Shown in pieces: positions 34,624 to 42,799 of a stretch of DNA of 64,000 nucleotides. The translations under genes were made by a program, and so were the position numbers. Under the pieces are notes generated by a model. The model saw only the letters and a program-made list of their open reading frames with translations. It was not told the origin of the DNA and made no database searches. This DNA is from Bog-473 sp963736525 (GTDB lineage: Bacteria > Actinomycetota > Acidimicrobiia > Acidimicrobiales > RAAP-2). The stretch's first letter is position 1. Each line of letters starts with the position of its first letter. The stretch is from contig CAVTPF010000016.1 of NCBI GenBank assembly GCA_963736525.1, positions 124,001 through 188,000 on the forward strand, read 5' to 3'.

Positions 34624-36117
34624 ATGACCACACACGTCGAGGACGTCAGGAACGGCGTCGGCCTTCTGATCGACGGCGACGTCGTGGCGGGCGGCGACGG
34701 CACCTACCCGGTGACCAACCCGGCGAGGCCGGCTGAGGTCGTCTTCGACGCCCCGTCGACGTCGCCGGCCCAGCTCGACCTGGCCGTCGGGGCGGCCCGG
34801 AGGTCCCAACCCGCCTGGGCCGCACTGACCTTCGCCGAACGGGCCGCGCGGGTGGTCGCCGCGGCGGAGGCGGGCGTGGCCGCCGTCGAGGCACAGGACC
34901 TGGCCCGCCTGCTGACCCGCGAGCACGGCAAGACCCGCCTCGAGGCGATCTTCGACACCGCCACGATGGGTGGCATGGCCGCGGCGTTCGCACCGGTGGT
35001 GGCCCAGGCGCTGGCCGCCCGCGAGCTGAGCGCGGGGGCGACGCGGGTCGAGTGGGTTCCCCACGGGGTCGTGGCGGCCGTCCTCCCGTTCAACTGGCCC
35101 GTGTCGGTCATGGCCAACAAGATCCTCCCCGCCCTGCTGGCCGGGGACACCGTCGTGGTCAAGGCACCACCGACCTGCCCCGGCGCGGTCCTGTTGGTCG
35201 CCGCGGCCATGGCGGGCGAGCTGCCGCCAGGGGTGCTCAACGTCGTGAACGGACCCGGTGCCGCGCTGGGCGCCGCCCTGGTGGCCCACCCCGGCGTGGA
35301 CATGGTGTCCTTCACGGGCGGCGTGGCCACGGGCCAGGCGGTCATGGCGGCGGCGGCGGCCACCACCCGGCCGGTGGTGCTCGAGCTCGGCGGGAACGAC
35401 CCGGCCATCCTCGCCCCCGACGTGGTGGCCGACCTCACCCTGGCCGATCGCATCGTCGAGGCGGCCTTCGTCACCAGCGGGCAGGTCTGCATGGCGGTCA
35501 AGCGCCTCTACGTCCAGCGCGACCGGCTCGACGAGACGGTGGCGGCACTGGCCGAGCGCCTGGCAAACGAGGTGGTCGGTAACGGCCTGGCCGAGGAGGT
35601 GACGATGGGGCCGGTGCACACGGCAGCCGGGCGCGACCGGGTCGAGGTGATGGTGGCCGAGGCCGCCGCGGCGGGGGCAACCGTGCTGCGGCCGGGGCGG
35701 ATCCGCGCCGAGGACGAGGGGTCGCAGGGCTACTTCGTCTCGCCGGCGCTCGTGGTGGCGCCACCGCCCGATTCGAGCATCGTGCGCCAGGAGCAGTTCG
35801 CGCCCGCCCTGCCGGTGATCCCCTACGACGACCTCTCCGAGGCCATCGACGCCGCCAATGACACGAGCTTCGGGCTGTGCGCGTCGGTGTGGAGCAACGA
35901 CGACGCCCTGGCGTCCGACGTGGCGTCCCGCCTGTCGGCCGGGACCGTGTTCGAGAACGCCCACGGGATCTCGGCCATCGACATGTACGCCCCCATGGGC
36001 GGGTGGAAGGAGTCGGGCTTCGGCGTCGAGCTGGGGCCCGAGGGCATGCAGGCCTTCGCCCGCCCGCGGGTGCGGGTTCGCCGCTCCGGCCCCGGACACG
36101 ACGGGGGCCCGGCATGA
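34624..36117 (+). CDS. NAD(P)-dependent aldehyde dehydrogenase
   Basis: A 497-aa ALDH. It has PFNWPVSVMANKILPALLAG, the NAD-fold segment VSFTGGVATG, the catalytic glutamate in VVLELGGNDPAIL, and the catalytic cysteine in FVTSGQVCMAVKR at about residue 285. The enzyme oxidises an aldehyde to a carboxylic acid, possibly the product of the P450 or GMC steps. The ATG at 34624 follows a G-rich ribosome site. Its stop overlaps the ATG of the following amidohydrolase by 4 bp. Confidence 0.94.
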   Translation: MTTHVEDVRNGVGLLIDGDVVAGGDGTYPVTNPARPAEVVFDAPSTSPAQLDLAVGAARRSQPAWAALTFAERAARVVAAAEAGVAAVEAQDLARLLTREHGKTRLEAIFDTATMGGMAAAFAPVVAQALAARELSAGATRVEWVPHGVVAAVLPFNWPVSVMANKILPALLAGDTVVVKAPPTCPGAVLLVAAAMAGELPPGVLNVVNGPGAALGAALVAHPGVDMVSFTGGVATGQAVMAAAAATTRPVVLELGGNDPAILAPDVVADLTLADRIVEAAFVTSGQVCMAVKRLYVQRDRLDETVAALAERLANEVVGNGLAEEVTMGPVHTAAGRDRVEVMVAEAAAAGATVLRPGRIRAEDEGSQGYFVSPALVVAPPPDSSIVRQEQFAPALPVIPYDDLSEAIDAANDTSFGLCASVWSNDDALASDVASRLSAGTVFENAHGISAIDMYAPMGGWKESGFGVELGPEGMQAFARPRVRVRRSGPGHDGGPA

Positions 36118-37874
36118 CGGTCGCCATCCGGGGCGGGACCGTGGTCGACGGCACCGGCGCGCCGCCGGTCCGCGCCGACGTCCTGGTCGAGGGCGAACGG
36201 GTGCGCGCCATCGGTCCCGACGCGGGCGCGGCGGGAGCGCAGACCGTGATCGACGCCTCTGACATGCTCGTCGCCCCCGGCTTCGTCGACCTGCACACGC
36301 ACTACGACGCGCAGCTCTTCTGGGACCCCAACGCCAGTCCTTCCCCGTTGCACGGGGTGACCACCGTCCTCGGCGGCAATTGCGGCTTCTCGCTGGCCCC
36401 GCTGGCGCCCGAGCACGTCGACTACATCACCCGGATGATGGCGCGGGTCGAGGGCATGCCCCTCGCCGCGCTGCGGGCGGGCCTCCCGTGGGACTGGACC
36501 TCCTTCGGCGACTGGCTCGGCCACCTTGAAGGGCGCGTCGCCGTGAACGCCGGCTTCCTCGTGGGCCACTCGACGCTGCGGCGACTGGTGATGGGCGAGC
36601 GCGCCGTGGGCGGGGAGGCCACCGCCGACGACGTCGACGCCATGGAGGCCGCGCTGCATGCGGCGCTGTCCGAGGGAGCGCTCGGCTTCTCGACGTCCCA
36701 GGTGCACACCCACAACGACGGCGACGGCCAGCCGGTGCCGTCGCGGGCCGCCAGTCGGGAGGAGATGCAGCGGCTGGCGGCGGCCGTGCGGGCGCACGAG
36801 GGCACCACCGTCGAGCTCATCGTCGCCGGCTGCCTCAACGGGTTCAGCGACGAGGAGATCGACTTCCTCGCCACGATGTCGCTGCTGGCGGACCGTCCGG
36901 TCAACTGGAACGTGCTCGGAGTCTCGGCCATGAACCCCGACGGCGTCTGGAGCCAGCTGGCCGCCGGGACCGCGGCCTCGGCTCGTGGCGCCACGGTGGT
37001 GGCGCTCACGCTGCCGCACACGATGCAGCTGCGCCTCAGCTTCGAGCACGGCGCCATCCTCGACGGCTTGCCGGGCTGGCGCGAGGTGTTCGCGCTTCCC
37101 GTGGCGGCGCGGATCGCCGCGCTCTCCGATCCCGCGACCCGGCGGCGCCTCGACGCCGGTGCGCAGTCCGACGAGGCCGGCATCCTGCGGCACCTGGCCG
37201 TGTGGGACCGGCTCGTCTTCGACGAGACCTTCGCGCCGGAGAACGCCGACGCGGAGGGCCATACCGTCGGCGAGGTCGCCCGGGCCCGGGGTGTGGCGCC
37301 GTTCGACGCGCTCCTCGACGTGGTGGTGGCCGACGGCCTGCGCACCGGGCTGCGGCCGCCCATCCCCGAGACCGAGGAGGACTGGGTGCTGCGGGTGCAG
37401 GCGTGGCAGGACCCGCGGGCCATCGTGGGCGGCTCCGATGCGGGTGCCCATCTGGACACCATGTGCGGGGCCATCTACTCGACCTCCGTGCTGGGCGACG
37501 CCGTCCGGTCTCGCGGCCTGCTGAGCTGGGAGCAGGCGGTCCGGCAGCTCACCGACATCCCGGCCCGCCTGTACGGCCTACGCGACCGCGGCCGGCTGGA
37601 GCCCGGCGCCTTCGCCGATGTCGTGGTCTTCGACCCGGCCACCATCGGCCACGGCGCCGTGCGCACCCGCGACGACCTCCCGGGTGGCGCCAGCCGCCTG
37701 TACGCGGAGGCCGAGGGCGTCGGGCACGTCCTGGTCAACGGGACCGAGATCGTCCGCCAGGGCGCGTTCACAGGGGCGGTGCCCGGCCGGGTGTTCCACT
37801 CCGGCCGCGACACCGACACCGTGCATGCCGGAGCGGACTGGGCCGGGGCGGACCGGTCGGGGACCGCCGCCTGA
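36114..37874 (+). CDS. Amidohydrolase (N-acyl-D-amino-acid deacylase family), second copy
   Basis: A 586-aa paralogue of the protein at 30111. The metal motif is GFVDLHTHYDAQLFWDPNAS, followed by GNCGFSLAPLAPEHVDYI, and IVGGSDAGAHLDTMCGAIYS near the C-terminus. It is translationally coupled to the aldehyde dehydrogenase (ATGA overlap), which suggests consecutive steps in one route. The exact bond cleaved is unknown. Confidence 0.92.
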   Translation: MTVAIRGGTVVDGTGAPPVRADVLVEGERVRAIGPDAGAAGAQTVIDASDMLVAPGFVDLHTHYDAQLFWDPNASPSPLHGVTTVLGGNCGFSLAPLAPEHVDYITRMMARVEGMPLAALRAGLPWDWTSFGDWLGHLEGRVAVNAGFLVGHSTLRRLVMGERAVGGEATADDVDAMEAALHAALSEGALGFSTSQVHTHNDGDGQPVPSRAASREEMQRLAAAVRAHEGTTVELIVAGCLNGFSDEEIDFLATMSLLADRPVNWNVLGVSAMNPDGVWSQLAAGTAASARGATVVALTLPHTMQLRLSFEHGAILDGLPGWREVFALPVAARIAALSDPATRRRLDAGAQSDEAGILRHLAVWDRLVFDETFAPENADAEGHTVGEVARARGVAPFDALLDVVVADGLRTGLRPPIPETEEDWVLRVQAWQDPRAIVGGSDAGAHLDTMCGAIYSTSVLGDAVRSRGLLSWEQAVRQLTDIPARLYGLRDRGRLEPGAFADVVVFDPATIGHGAVRTRDDLPGGASRLYAEAEGVGHVLVNGTEIVRQGAFTGAVPGRVFHSGRDTDTVHAGADWAGADRSGTAA

Positions 37875-37896
37875 TGAGGCTGCGCCCCTGTCGTCA

Positions 37897-37932
37897 CGCC
37901 TGAGGCGGCAACCGGTGGCCACCCCTCAGGCG
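37897..37932. terminator. Hairpin terminator between convergent genes
   Basis: CGCCTGAGG at 37897-37905 pairs perfectly with CCTCAGGCG at 37924-37932. It lies between two convergent genes and could stop transcription from both sides. There is no T-tract, as is common in high-GC actinobacteria. Confidence 0.55.
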
Positions 37933-37939
37933 GAGGGGC

Positions 37940-38668
37940 TCAGAGGAGGCGGGTGTCGAGTGCCACCTCGCGGGTGGCGCCGCCCTGCTTCGAGAGCGAG
38001 TAGGCGACCTTGCCCTCCGCTTCTGTGAAGGCGTCCACCAGCTCGCTGCCGAAGAAGACCAGGCCGGTCCCGTTCTCGGTGGCGTACCCGTCCGGCAGCG
38101 TGCCGTCGGCGATGAGGCGGTGGATGAGGGGCCGTCGCTGCTCCTCTGCGTCGTGGTGGGGGCTGTTGGAGTACGGCAGGAAGGCCAGCCCGTCGGTCAC
38201 TGGTTGCAGCGTGGGTCCGAAGGAGTCGGTGGTCCCGCCCACGTGCCAGCACAGCGAGCCGGCCGAGACGCCCTTCAGCACGACGCCGGCCTCCCAGCAC
38301 TCACGCAACGTCGCGTCGAGCCCGTGCAGTCGCCAGAGAGCCAGCAGGTTGGCCGTGCTGCCGCCACCGACCCACACCACGTCCTGGGCCAGCAGATGGG
38401 CGCGGACGTCGGGCACGTTGGGCATCGGGAACAGCGTCAGGTGCGAGCTGATGAACCCGAGCTTGGAGAAAGCGTTGTGCGCCGCGGCCAGGCGCGGGGA
38501 GTCGTCGCCCACCGCGGTGGCGATGATGCAGATGCGGGGGTGGTCGCCGGCCCGGGCCAATGCGGCGGCCAGGCGGTACGACGGGCCTGGGCGCAGGTTC
38601 ATCGGGTCGGGACCCTCGGGTTGGAACCCGATGGACGTGGCGATGATGGTGGGTTGGCGCGCCGCCAC
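37940..38668 (-). CDS. Peptidase E-like protein (S51 family)
   Basis: A 242-aa protein with the class I glutamine-amidotransferase-like fold of S51 peptidases. The nucleophile serine is in LKGVSAGSLCWHVGG, with VVWVGGGSTANLLALWRLHG before it and a histidine in YSNSPHHDAEEQR after it. It would cleave aspartyl dipeptides or a related substrate. The GTG start at 38668 lies one base after the stop of the dehydrogenase gene, so they form an operon. Confidence 0.87.
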   Translation of the reverse strand: MAARQPTIIATSIGFQPEGPDPMNLRPGPSYRLAAALARAGDHPRICIIATAVGDDSPRLAAAHNAFSKLGFISSHLTLFPMPNVPDVRAHLLAQDVVWVGGGSTANLLALWRLHGLDATLRECWEAGVVLKGVSAGSLCWHVGGTTDSFGPTLQPVTDGLAFLPYSNSPHHDAEEQRRPLIHRLIADGTLPDGYATENGTGLVFFGSELVDAFTEAEGKVAYSLSKQGGATREVALDTRLL

Positions 38669-38669
38669 G

Positions 38670-39653
38670 TCAGCCGGGGAGTACCTCGGGGTTCACGATG
38701 TGCAGCGGCCGGGCTCCCGCCATCAGGCGGCACAGGTCCTCCGCGATGGTGCACGTGTGGTTGGACTCGGTGTCGTAGGTGGCCCCACCGATATGCGGCG
38801 TGAGGACCACCTGCGGGAACGTCGTGAGCGGGTGATCCGGGGGCAGGTGCTCGCCCTCGAAGTGGTCGAGTCCGGCGGCGGCGACCTTTCCCGACGCCAG
38901 CGCGGCCACCAGGGCGTCGCTGTCGTGGATCGTGGCCCGCGCCGTGTTGAGGTACACGACGCCGTCGCGCATCTTGGCGAAGGCGTCCGCGCCGATCATG
39001 CCGGTCGTCTCCTCGGTGACGGGTGCGTGGACCGAGATCACGTCGGACCGGACGAGCAGGTCGTCCAGGGTGCTGGTGGCGTCGGGGGCATAGGGGTCGT
39101 AGGCGAGGACCTCCATGCCGAGGCCGCGCAGGCGCCACCGCAGGGCGCGCCCCACCGCACCGAGCCCCACCAGCCCGACCGTCTTCCCGGCCAGCTCCCA
39201 GGCGCGGTAGCGCTGGTAGGGGATCTTGCCGTCGCGGTAGATCTGCCCCTCCCGCACGTCGCGGTCCGCCGGCACGACACCGCGGGTGGCGGCGAACAGG
39301 AGGGCGATGGCCAGCTCCGCCACGGCATTGGCGTTGCGCCCCGGCGCCCGCAGGACGGGTACCCCGGCCGCCGTCGCGGCAGCGACGTCGACGTTGGTGG
39401 GGTCGCCACGGCAGCTGCACACGGCCGTGACGGGCTGCTCGTAGAGCTCGGCCCCGCACACGTCGCTCTCGACGATGACGATGGAGGCGCCTTCCGCCGC
39501 CACCCGCTCGGCGAGCTGGGTGGCGTTGTAGATGCGCAGGGTCGGCTGGTCCAGCCACGAGTCGAGCACCAGGTCAGCCAGCTGGTGCAGCAGATCGAGT
39601 CCGGGTCCGCTGACCGCGGCCGTCACCAGGGCCTTCGGCCGGGGGCTTGTCAT
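38670..39653 (-). CDS. D-isomer-specific 2-hydroxyacid dehydrogenase (phosphoglycerate dehydrogenase-like)
   Basis: A 327-aa NAD-dependent dehydrogenase. The Rossmann motif is VGLVGLGAVGRALRWRLRG, the catalytic arginine is in YLNTARATIHDSDAL, the glutamate in AGLDHFEGEHLPPDHPL, and the histidine in VVLTPHIGGATYDTES. The substrate is a 2-hydroxy or 2-oxo acid. It is the last gene of the metabolic island; an integrase follows within about 110 bp on the other strand. Confidence 0.92.
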   Translation of the reverse strand: MTSPRPKALVTAAVSGPGLDLLHQLADLVLDSWLDQPTLRIYNATQLAERVAAEGASIVIVESDVCGAELYEQPVTAVCSCRGDPTNVDVAAATAAGVPVLRAPGRNANAVAELAIALLFAATRGVVPADRDVREGQIYRDGKIPYQRYRAWELAGKTVGLVGLGAVGRALRWRLRGLGMEVLAYDPYAPDATSTLDDLLVRSDVISVHAPVTEETTGMIGADAFAKMRDGVVYLNTARATIHDSDALVAALASGKVAAAGLDHFEGEHLPPDHPLTTFPQVVLTPHIGGATYDTESNHTCTIAEDLCRLMAGARPLHIVNPEVLPG

Positions 39654-39705
39654 GCGCGTGATCCTCTCCTCTCGCGGTGAGCGTCGTCCATAATGAGGGA
39701 ATATG

Positions 39706-39748
39706 TCCTAAAATGGGTACTAAGCTGGAGTAACACTCCTAAAACAGG
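39706..39748. promoter_or_regulatory. Repeated TCCTAAAA boxes and small palindrome upstream of the integrase
   Basis: Two boxes, TCCTAAAATGGG at 39706-39717 and TCCTAAAACAGG at 39737-39748, are 31 bp apart. Between them is the inverted repeat GGAGT-AAC-ACTCC (39727-39739). They may be integrase promoter elements, a repressor operator, or part of an attachment site. I cannot separate these options. Confidence 0.35.
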
Positions 39749-39762
39749 CCCTCGGGCCAGAT

Positions 39763-40932
39763 ATGGGGCACATCGTGTCTTCGAACGTGCATCGGCGCAG
39801 AACTTACAAGACGGGTTCAATCGAGCAACGGGGACCCGGCGTCTATCGCCTGCGGATCGTCGTGAAGGACCCGTCGACCCACCGGCTGATCCGGCGGTCG
39901 AAGACGGTCCACGTCCCCGAGCGCGGCGCCAAGGGACTGCTCGAGGAGGAGATGGCGAGGTTCCGGACCGAGGTCACCGAAACGGCCAGGGTCGGCACCA
40001 AGACCACCGTCGGGCGCCTGCTCGACGAGTGGCTCGAGAACCTGGACCCGGCCCTGGCCCAGAACACGGTGGAGGTCTACCGCAAGCGGGTCGACAAGCA
40101 GATCCGTCCGGCGCTCGGGACCATCCGGCTCGACCAGCTCGACACCCACACCATCGATACCTTCTACACGCGCCTGTCCACCGGGGGTCTGTCGCCTCGC
40201 AGCGTGCAGCTCGTCCACAGCGTCCTACGGGCTGTCCTCCAGCAGGGCGTCGACTGGGACTGGCTGCCCACCAACCCCGCGGCCCGGGCCCGGCCGCCGA
40301 AGGTCGTCAAGGCCGAGAAGGCGGCGCTGACGCCCGAGCAGGTCGCGGCGATCTACGAGGCCGCCGATGAGCCGGCGGTCAAGGTAGCGATCGGCCTGGC
40401 GGCCACCACGGGGATGCGGCGGGGCGAAGTCTGCGGTCTCAAGTGGTCCGACATCGACCCTGAGACGGGGCTCGTCACGATCGAGCGGGCCTGGGTGTCC
40501 GACGACCACGGCCAGCACCTGACGACCACGAAGTCGGGCAAGAAGCGCACCATCCCCCTCGGTCCTTTCGGCGAGCAGGTGCTGGCGACCTGGGAGGCGA
40601 AGCAGCGGGCGGAATGGGGCGAGCTGGGGGAGTGGGTGGTGTCCTATACCAACGGCGACGACCCGTTCTCCGCCCGGACCCTGACTGCGGACTTCGGCCG
40701 ACTGGCCAAGGACCTCGGCATCGACGCAACCTTCCACGACCTCCGGCACTTCGCCCAGACCCAGCTCGTCGCCGCGGGCATCGACCCCGTGACCGCAGCC
40801 CGACGTGCCGGCCACACGCCCGAAGTCATGATGTCCACCTACGCACACGGCGATGTTGAGCGAGACGCCCTGGCGGCCCAGGTCGTCGGGGGTGTGTTGA
40901 TGAAGGCGCTGGAAGCGGGATCATCCGAGTAG
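39763..40932 (+). CDS. Tyrosine recombinase (phage or integrative-element integrase)
   Basis: A 389-aa integrase. An N-terminal arm-binding region is followed by a SAM-like core-binding domain (residues about 80-170) and the catalytic domain. The catalytic residues are the arginine in TTGMRRGEVCGLKWSDI, a beta-hairpin lysine (TTKSGKKRTIPL), HDLRHFAQT (H-x-x-R-H), and the histidine and tyrosine in GHTPEVMMSTYAHGD. It marks the left part of an integrative element that has excisionase-like and replication genes downstream. No tRNA gene is adjacent. Confidence 0.95.
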   Translation: MGHIVSSNVHRRRTYKTGSIEQRGPGVYRLRIVVKDPSTHRLIRRSKTVHVPERGAKGLLEEEMARFRTEVTETARVGTKTTVGRLLDEWLENLDPALAQNTVEVYRKRVDKQIRPALGTIRLDQLDTHTIDTFYTRLSTGGLSPRSVQLVHSVLRAVLQQGVDWDWLPTNPAARARPPKVVKAEKAALTPEQVAAIYEAADEPAVKVAIGLAATTGMRRGEVCGLKWSDIDPETGLVTIERAWVSDDHGQHLTTTKSGKKRTIPLGPFGEQVLATWEAKQRAEWGELGEWVVSYTNGDDPFSARTLTADFGRLAKDLGIDATFHDLRHFAQTQLVAAGIDPVTAARRAGHTPEVMMSTYAHGDVERDALAAQVVGGVLMKALEAGSSE

Positions 40933-40943
40933 AAAGCGGGCCG

Positions 40944-40958
40944 CCCCCCTTTGGGGCA
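40944..40958 (+). terminator. Possible hairpin terminator after integrase
   Basis: GCCCC at 40944-40948 pairs with GGGGC at 40954-40958 around the loop CCTTT, followed by AGTTTCTC. The stem is short, so this is tentative. Confidence 0.35.
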
Positions 40959-41050
40959 GTTTCTCAGTCCGTAGAACTTTCCCCTGAACAGGAACGTTCC
41001 GCGGAACATTCTGCTGACCTGGAGGACCGCGGGTTATGTCGCGTCAGACG

Positions 41051-41113
41051 CCTGAGGCGGTCTGAGGTTGTTTGAGGCGGTCTGAGCGGTGTGGGGGTTG
41101 CCTGAGGCGGGCG
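41051..41113 (+). repeat. Direct repeats YYTGAGGCGG between int and xis
   Basis: CCTGAGGCGGTCTGAG begins at 41051, TTTGAGGCGGTCTGAG at 41071, and CCTGAGGCGGGC at 41101. The first two share 14 of 16 bases and are 20 bp apart (about two helix turns); the third is 30 bp further on. They look like protein-binding arm sites. Confidence 0.5.
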
Positions 41114-41281
41114 TTGAGCCGGTCTCCTTGTCGTTCCGATTGTCCGCACCATCGGGCACACTCAGACGACACCCACCAGCACGAGCCGAAGGAGCACACA
41201 CACTCCCCCAAGAAATGAACCAGGCCCGGGCGGCTACCCGGACCTGGCGATCCTCCCTAATCCCTCAAGGAGAAGCACCCA

Positions 41282-41566
41282 ATGTACGAGAAGCCAGGCC
41301 GCGAGTCCACGCATGGGCTCGTCACCACCCTGTTGTTCCTCGCCATGTTGCTGGCGAGCGTAACGCCGCTGCCTCGGTGGCGCACGATCCCCGAAGCCGC
41401 AAAACGGGCTGGCGTCAGCGCATGGATGATCCGAAAAGAGATCCGCGACGGCCGGCTTCGAGCTCGACGTGTGGGTCGACTCGTGAGGGTGCTCGACGAT
41501 GAGCTGGCTACCTGGATGCGCGGCGCCGGGGAAGAGTCGGAAATCCACGACGGCCCGGCCGCGTGA
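41282..41566 (+). CDS. Excisionase-like HTH protein with an N-terminal hydrophobic segment
   Basis: A 94-aa protein. Residues about 34-80 form a MerR-like/excisionase helix-turn-helix (TIPEAAKRAGVSAWMIRKEI, then RDGRLRARRVGRLVRV). Before it is the hydrophobic stretch GLVTTLLFLAMLLASV (residues about 12-27), which could be a membrane anchor; this is unusual for an excisionase. The AAGGAGAAG sequence before the ATG at 41282 supports this start and makes the hydrophobic segment part of the protein. The next gene starts inside its stop (GTGA). Confidence 0.75.
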   Translation: MYEKPGRESTHGLVTTLLFLAMLLASVTPLPRWRTIPEAAKRAGVSAWMIRKEIRDGRLRARRVGRLVRVLDDELATWMRGAGEESEIHDGPAA

Positions 41567-42453
41567 CGAGCGCGACGACGGGGGACTGGCCCGTCGTCGT
41601 CCTGACGGCCGCTCAGCGCCGCTCCGGTCAATCAGCCCGACTACGCGCTCCGCAGGTGCCGTGGGTGCTCGATGGCAGCGAGCACACCCGCCGCATCGAC
41701 CCGAAGCCCGTTTCCGCCGAGATCGGACCCTGCGCGGCCTGCGGCCGTGATGCCCAGCTCAACCCGCGCACCGGGCGGTGCCACAAGTGCTGGACCGACG
41801 ATCACCGGATCTACCAGCGGACCATCGACAGCGCGGTCAAGTACGGGCTGCCCGAGTTACCGCGCGTTCGCGTCGGTCTGGGCCCGTTGGTCCTCGAGTC
41901 TCGTCCGATGCCTGGTGTGAGGTGGTCGGGGGTCACCTATACCGTGCGACCGGACGCCCCTAAGCGTCGGCTTCGGTTTCCCTGGCTCCCCCACTCGATC
42001 ATCGAGGAGCGGTTCAACCGGCGGTCGGGCGCGCTTGGGCCCCGTGGTGGGAGGACGCGGGCTGGTCGGTGGTCGCACGCGCCTCCGCTGGTCGCGATCG
42101 TCAGGGGACAAGCAGGACGGACAAGCCGGAGGACGACGCGGCCGGCGTTGCCTTGCGTTGTCTCATCTGCCTGCGCCCCTTGGTCGACTGCCGCGTCGTC
42201 CGCCTGGACCAGTCCTGCGGCGCCTGCGAGAAGGCATGGCGGGATGCTGACCGGCCCTGGGCCGAGCTCTACGAGCGGTTCGCGAACGAGCGCAGGGCGA
42301 AGTTCTACAAAAGGGCCATGGCTCAGCGCGATCGGGTCGTGGCGCAACGGGCCGACCAGTGGCGCGGCGAGGAGCACGCGAAGTGGAGCGTTTCGGGCGT
42401 GCTCGGTGACGTTCTCCACGAAGACCACCCCGGCGAGCATCTGGCCGCGCTAG
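41563..42453 (+). CDS. Zinc-ribbon protein of the integrative element; 3' half probably out of frame
   Basis: The open frame encodes 296 aa from the GTG at 41563, which overlaps the stop of the preceding gene. The first 150 residues look genuine and include a zinc ribbon, CAACGRDAQLNPRTGRCHKC. After about position 42020 the composition becomes a serine-, threonine- and arginine-rich pattern typical of a wrong frame, while the other frame becomes protein-like (APWWEDAGWSVVARASAG) and continues into the gene that ends at 42683. The simplest reading is one gene of about 370 aa broken by loss of a base at about 42010-42035. The function is unknown. Confidence 0.5.
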   Translation: MTSATTGDWPVVVLTAAQRRSGQSARLRAPQVPWVLDGSEHTRRIDPKPVSAEIGPCAACGRDAQLNPRTGRCHKCWTDDHRIYQRTIDSAVKYGLPELPRVRVGLGPLVLESRPMPGVRWSGVTYTVRPDAPKRRLRFPWLPHSIIEERFNRRSGALGPRGGRTRAGRWSHAPPLVAIVRGQAGRTSRRTTRPALPCVVSSACAPWSTAASSAWTSPAAPARRHGGMLTGPGPSSTSGSRTSAGRSSTKGPWLSAIGSWRNGPTSGAARSTRSGAFRACSVTFSTKTTPASIWPR

Positions 42454-42683
42454 TCATCGCGCGGCGGCGGTTCGAGGAGTTTGTCGAACCCCCTCCAGCT
42501 GAGATCGTGCCACCGACCAGGGCAAATGATAACGGTGTAAGTAACGATCCGCATAATGGGTTGCAGGCGGAGATTCCGCCCCTTCTTTTTGACCCGATCC
42601 GTTTAGACACCACCAGCATCACCGAGAAGGACAACGCCCCATGCACCACGCCCCCCGAACCATCGCCCGCGAGCACGACGTAG
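42069..42683 (+). CDS. Zinc-ribbon protein, probably the 3' part of the gene beginning at 41563
   Basis: The 204-aa frame has a second zinc-ribbon-like group, CLICLRPLVDC and QSCGACEKAW, and a helical middle (WAELYERFANERRAKFYKRA). The coding signal starts upstream of the first GTG, at about 42030, in the same frame, which suggests that this is the continuation of the 41563 gene after a frameshift rather than an independent gene. The C-terminal 40 residues are low-complexity and overlap the next small gene. The function is unknown. Confidence 0.55.
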   Translation: MVARASAGRDRQGTSRTDKPEDDAAGVALRCLICLRPLVDCRVVRLDQSCGACEKAWRDADRPWAELYERFANERRAKFYKRAMAQRDRVVAQRADQWRGEEHAKWSVSGVLGDVLHEDHPGEHLAALVIARRRFEEFVEPPPAEIVPPTRANDNGVSNDPHNGLQAEIPPLLFDPIRLDTTSITEKDNAPCTTPPEPSPASTT

Positions 42684-42799
42684 CGGAGCAAACGGTCTAC
42701 CGCTGGATATGGAGCGGCGACCTCGCCTGTACGCGCGAAGGACGCTCGATCCGCGTCAGCGACGAAGACCTACGTCGGTTCCTGGCCAGCCGCGGCTGA
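42641..42799 (+). CDS. 52-aa excisionase-type HTH protein
   Basis: A very small complete gene: the ATG at 42641 has GAGAAGGA about 9 nt upstream, and a TGA lies at 42797-42799. The product contains the full excisionase/HTH_17 pattern: TIAREHDVAEQTVYRWIWSG followed by a wing with GRSIRVSDEDLRRFLASRG. It is a likely recombination directionality factor or small repressor of the integrative element. It overlaps the end of the preceding frame by 43 bp. Confidence 0.75.
   Translation: MHHAPRTIAREHDVAEQTVYRWIWSGDLACTREGRSIRVSDEDLRRFLASRG

Larger units (their letters stand above)
40933..41281. other. 349-bp gap after the integrase: hairpin, palindrome and direct repeats
   Basis: No gene is seen. 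The gap starts with a hairpin, holds the perfect 12-bp palindrome GTTCCGCGGAAC at 40996-41007, and three copies of a TGAGGCGG box. It ends with AAGGAGAAG, the ribosome site of the next gene. Such an arrangement between int and xis fits binding sites for integrase, excisionase or a repressor. Confidence 0.5.

Noticed and set aside
3047..39748. A shared regulatory box CCTAAAA at the P450 promoter and upstream of the integrase
   Set aside because: The likeness (CCTAAAAYRGG) is explained by a TAAAAT-type -10 box in GC-rich flanks; three copies are too few to claim a link.
39654..39762. A tRNA gene fragment as integration target upstream of the integrase
   Set aside because: No cloverleaf-forming sequence or T-loop (GGTTCRANYCC) could be found in this gap.
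41031..41113. A CRISPR array from the TGAGGCGG repeats
   Set aside because: The repeats are only 8-16 bp, unequally spaced, and there are no unique spacers of constant length or cas genes.
41563..42453. A single intact 296-aa gene
   Set aside because: The last third has the serine-, threonine- and arginine-rich look of a shadow frame, while the neighbouring frame becomes protein-like from about 42030. I keep only the first part as supported and describe a probable frameshift.
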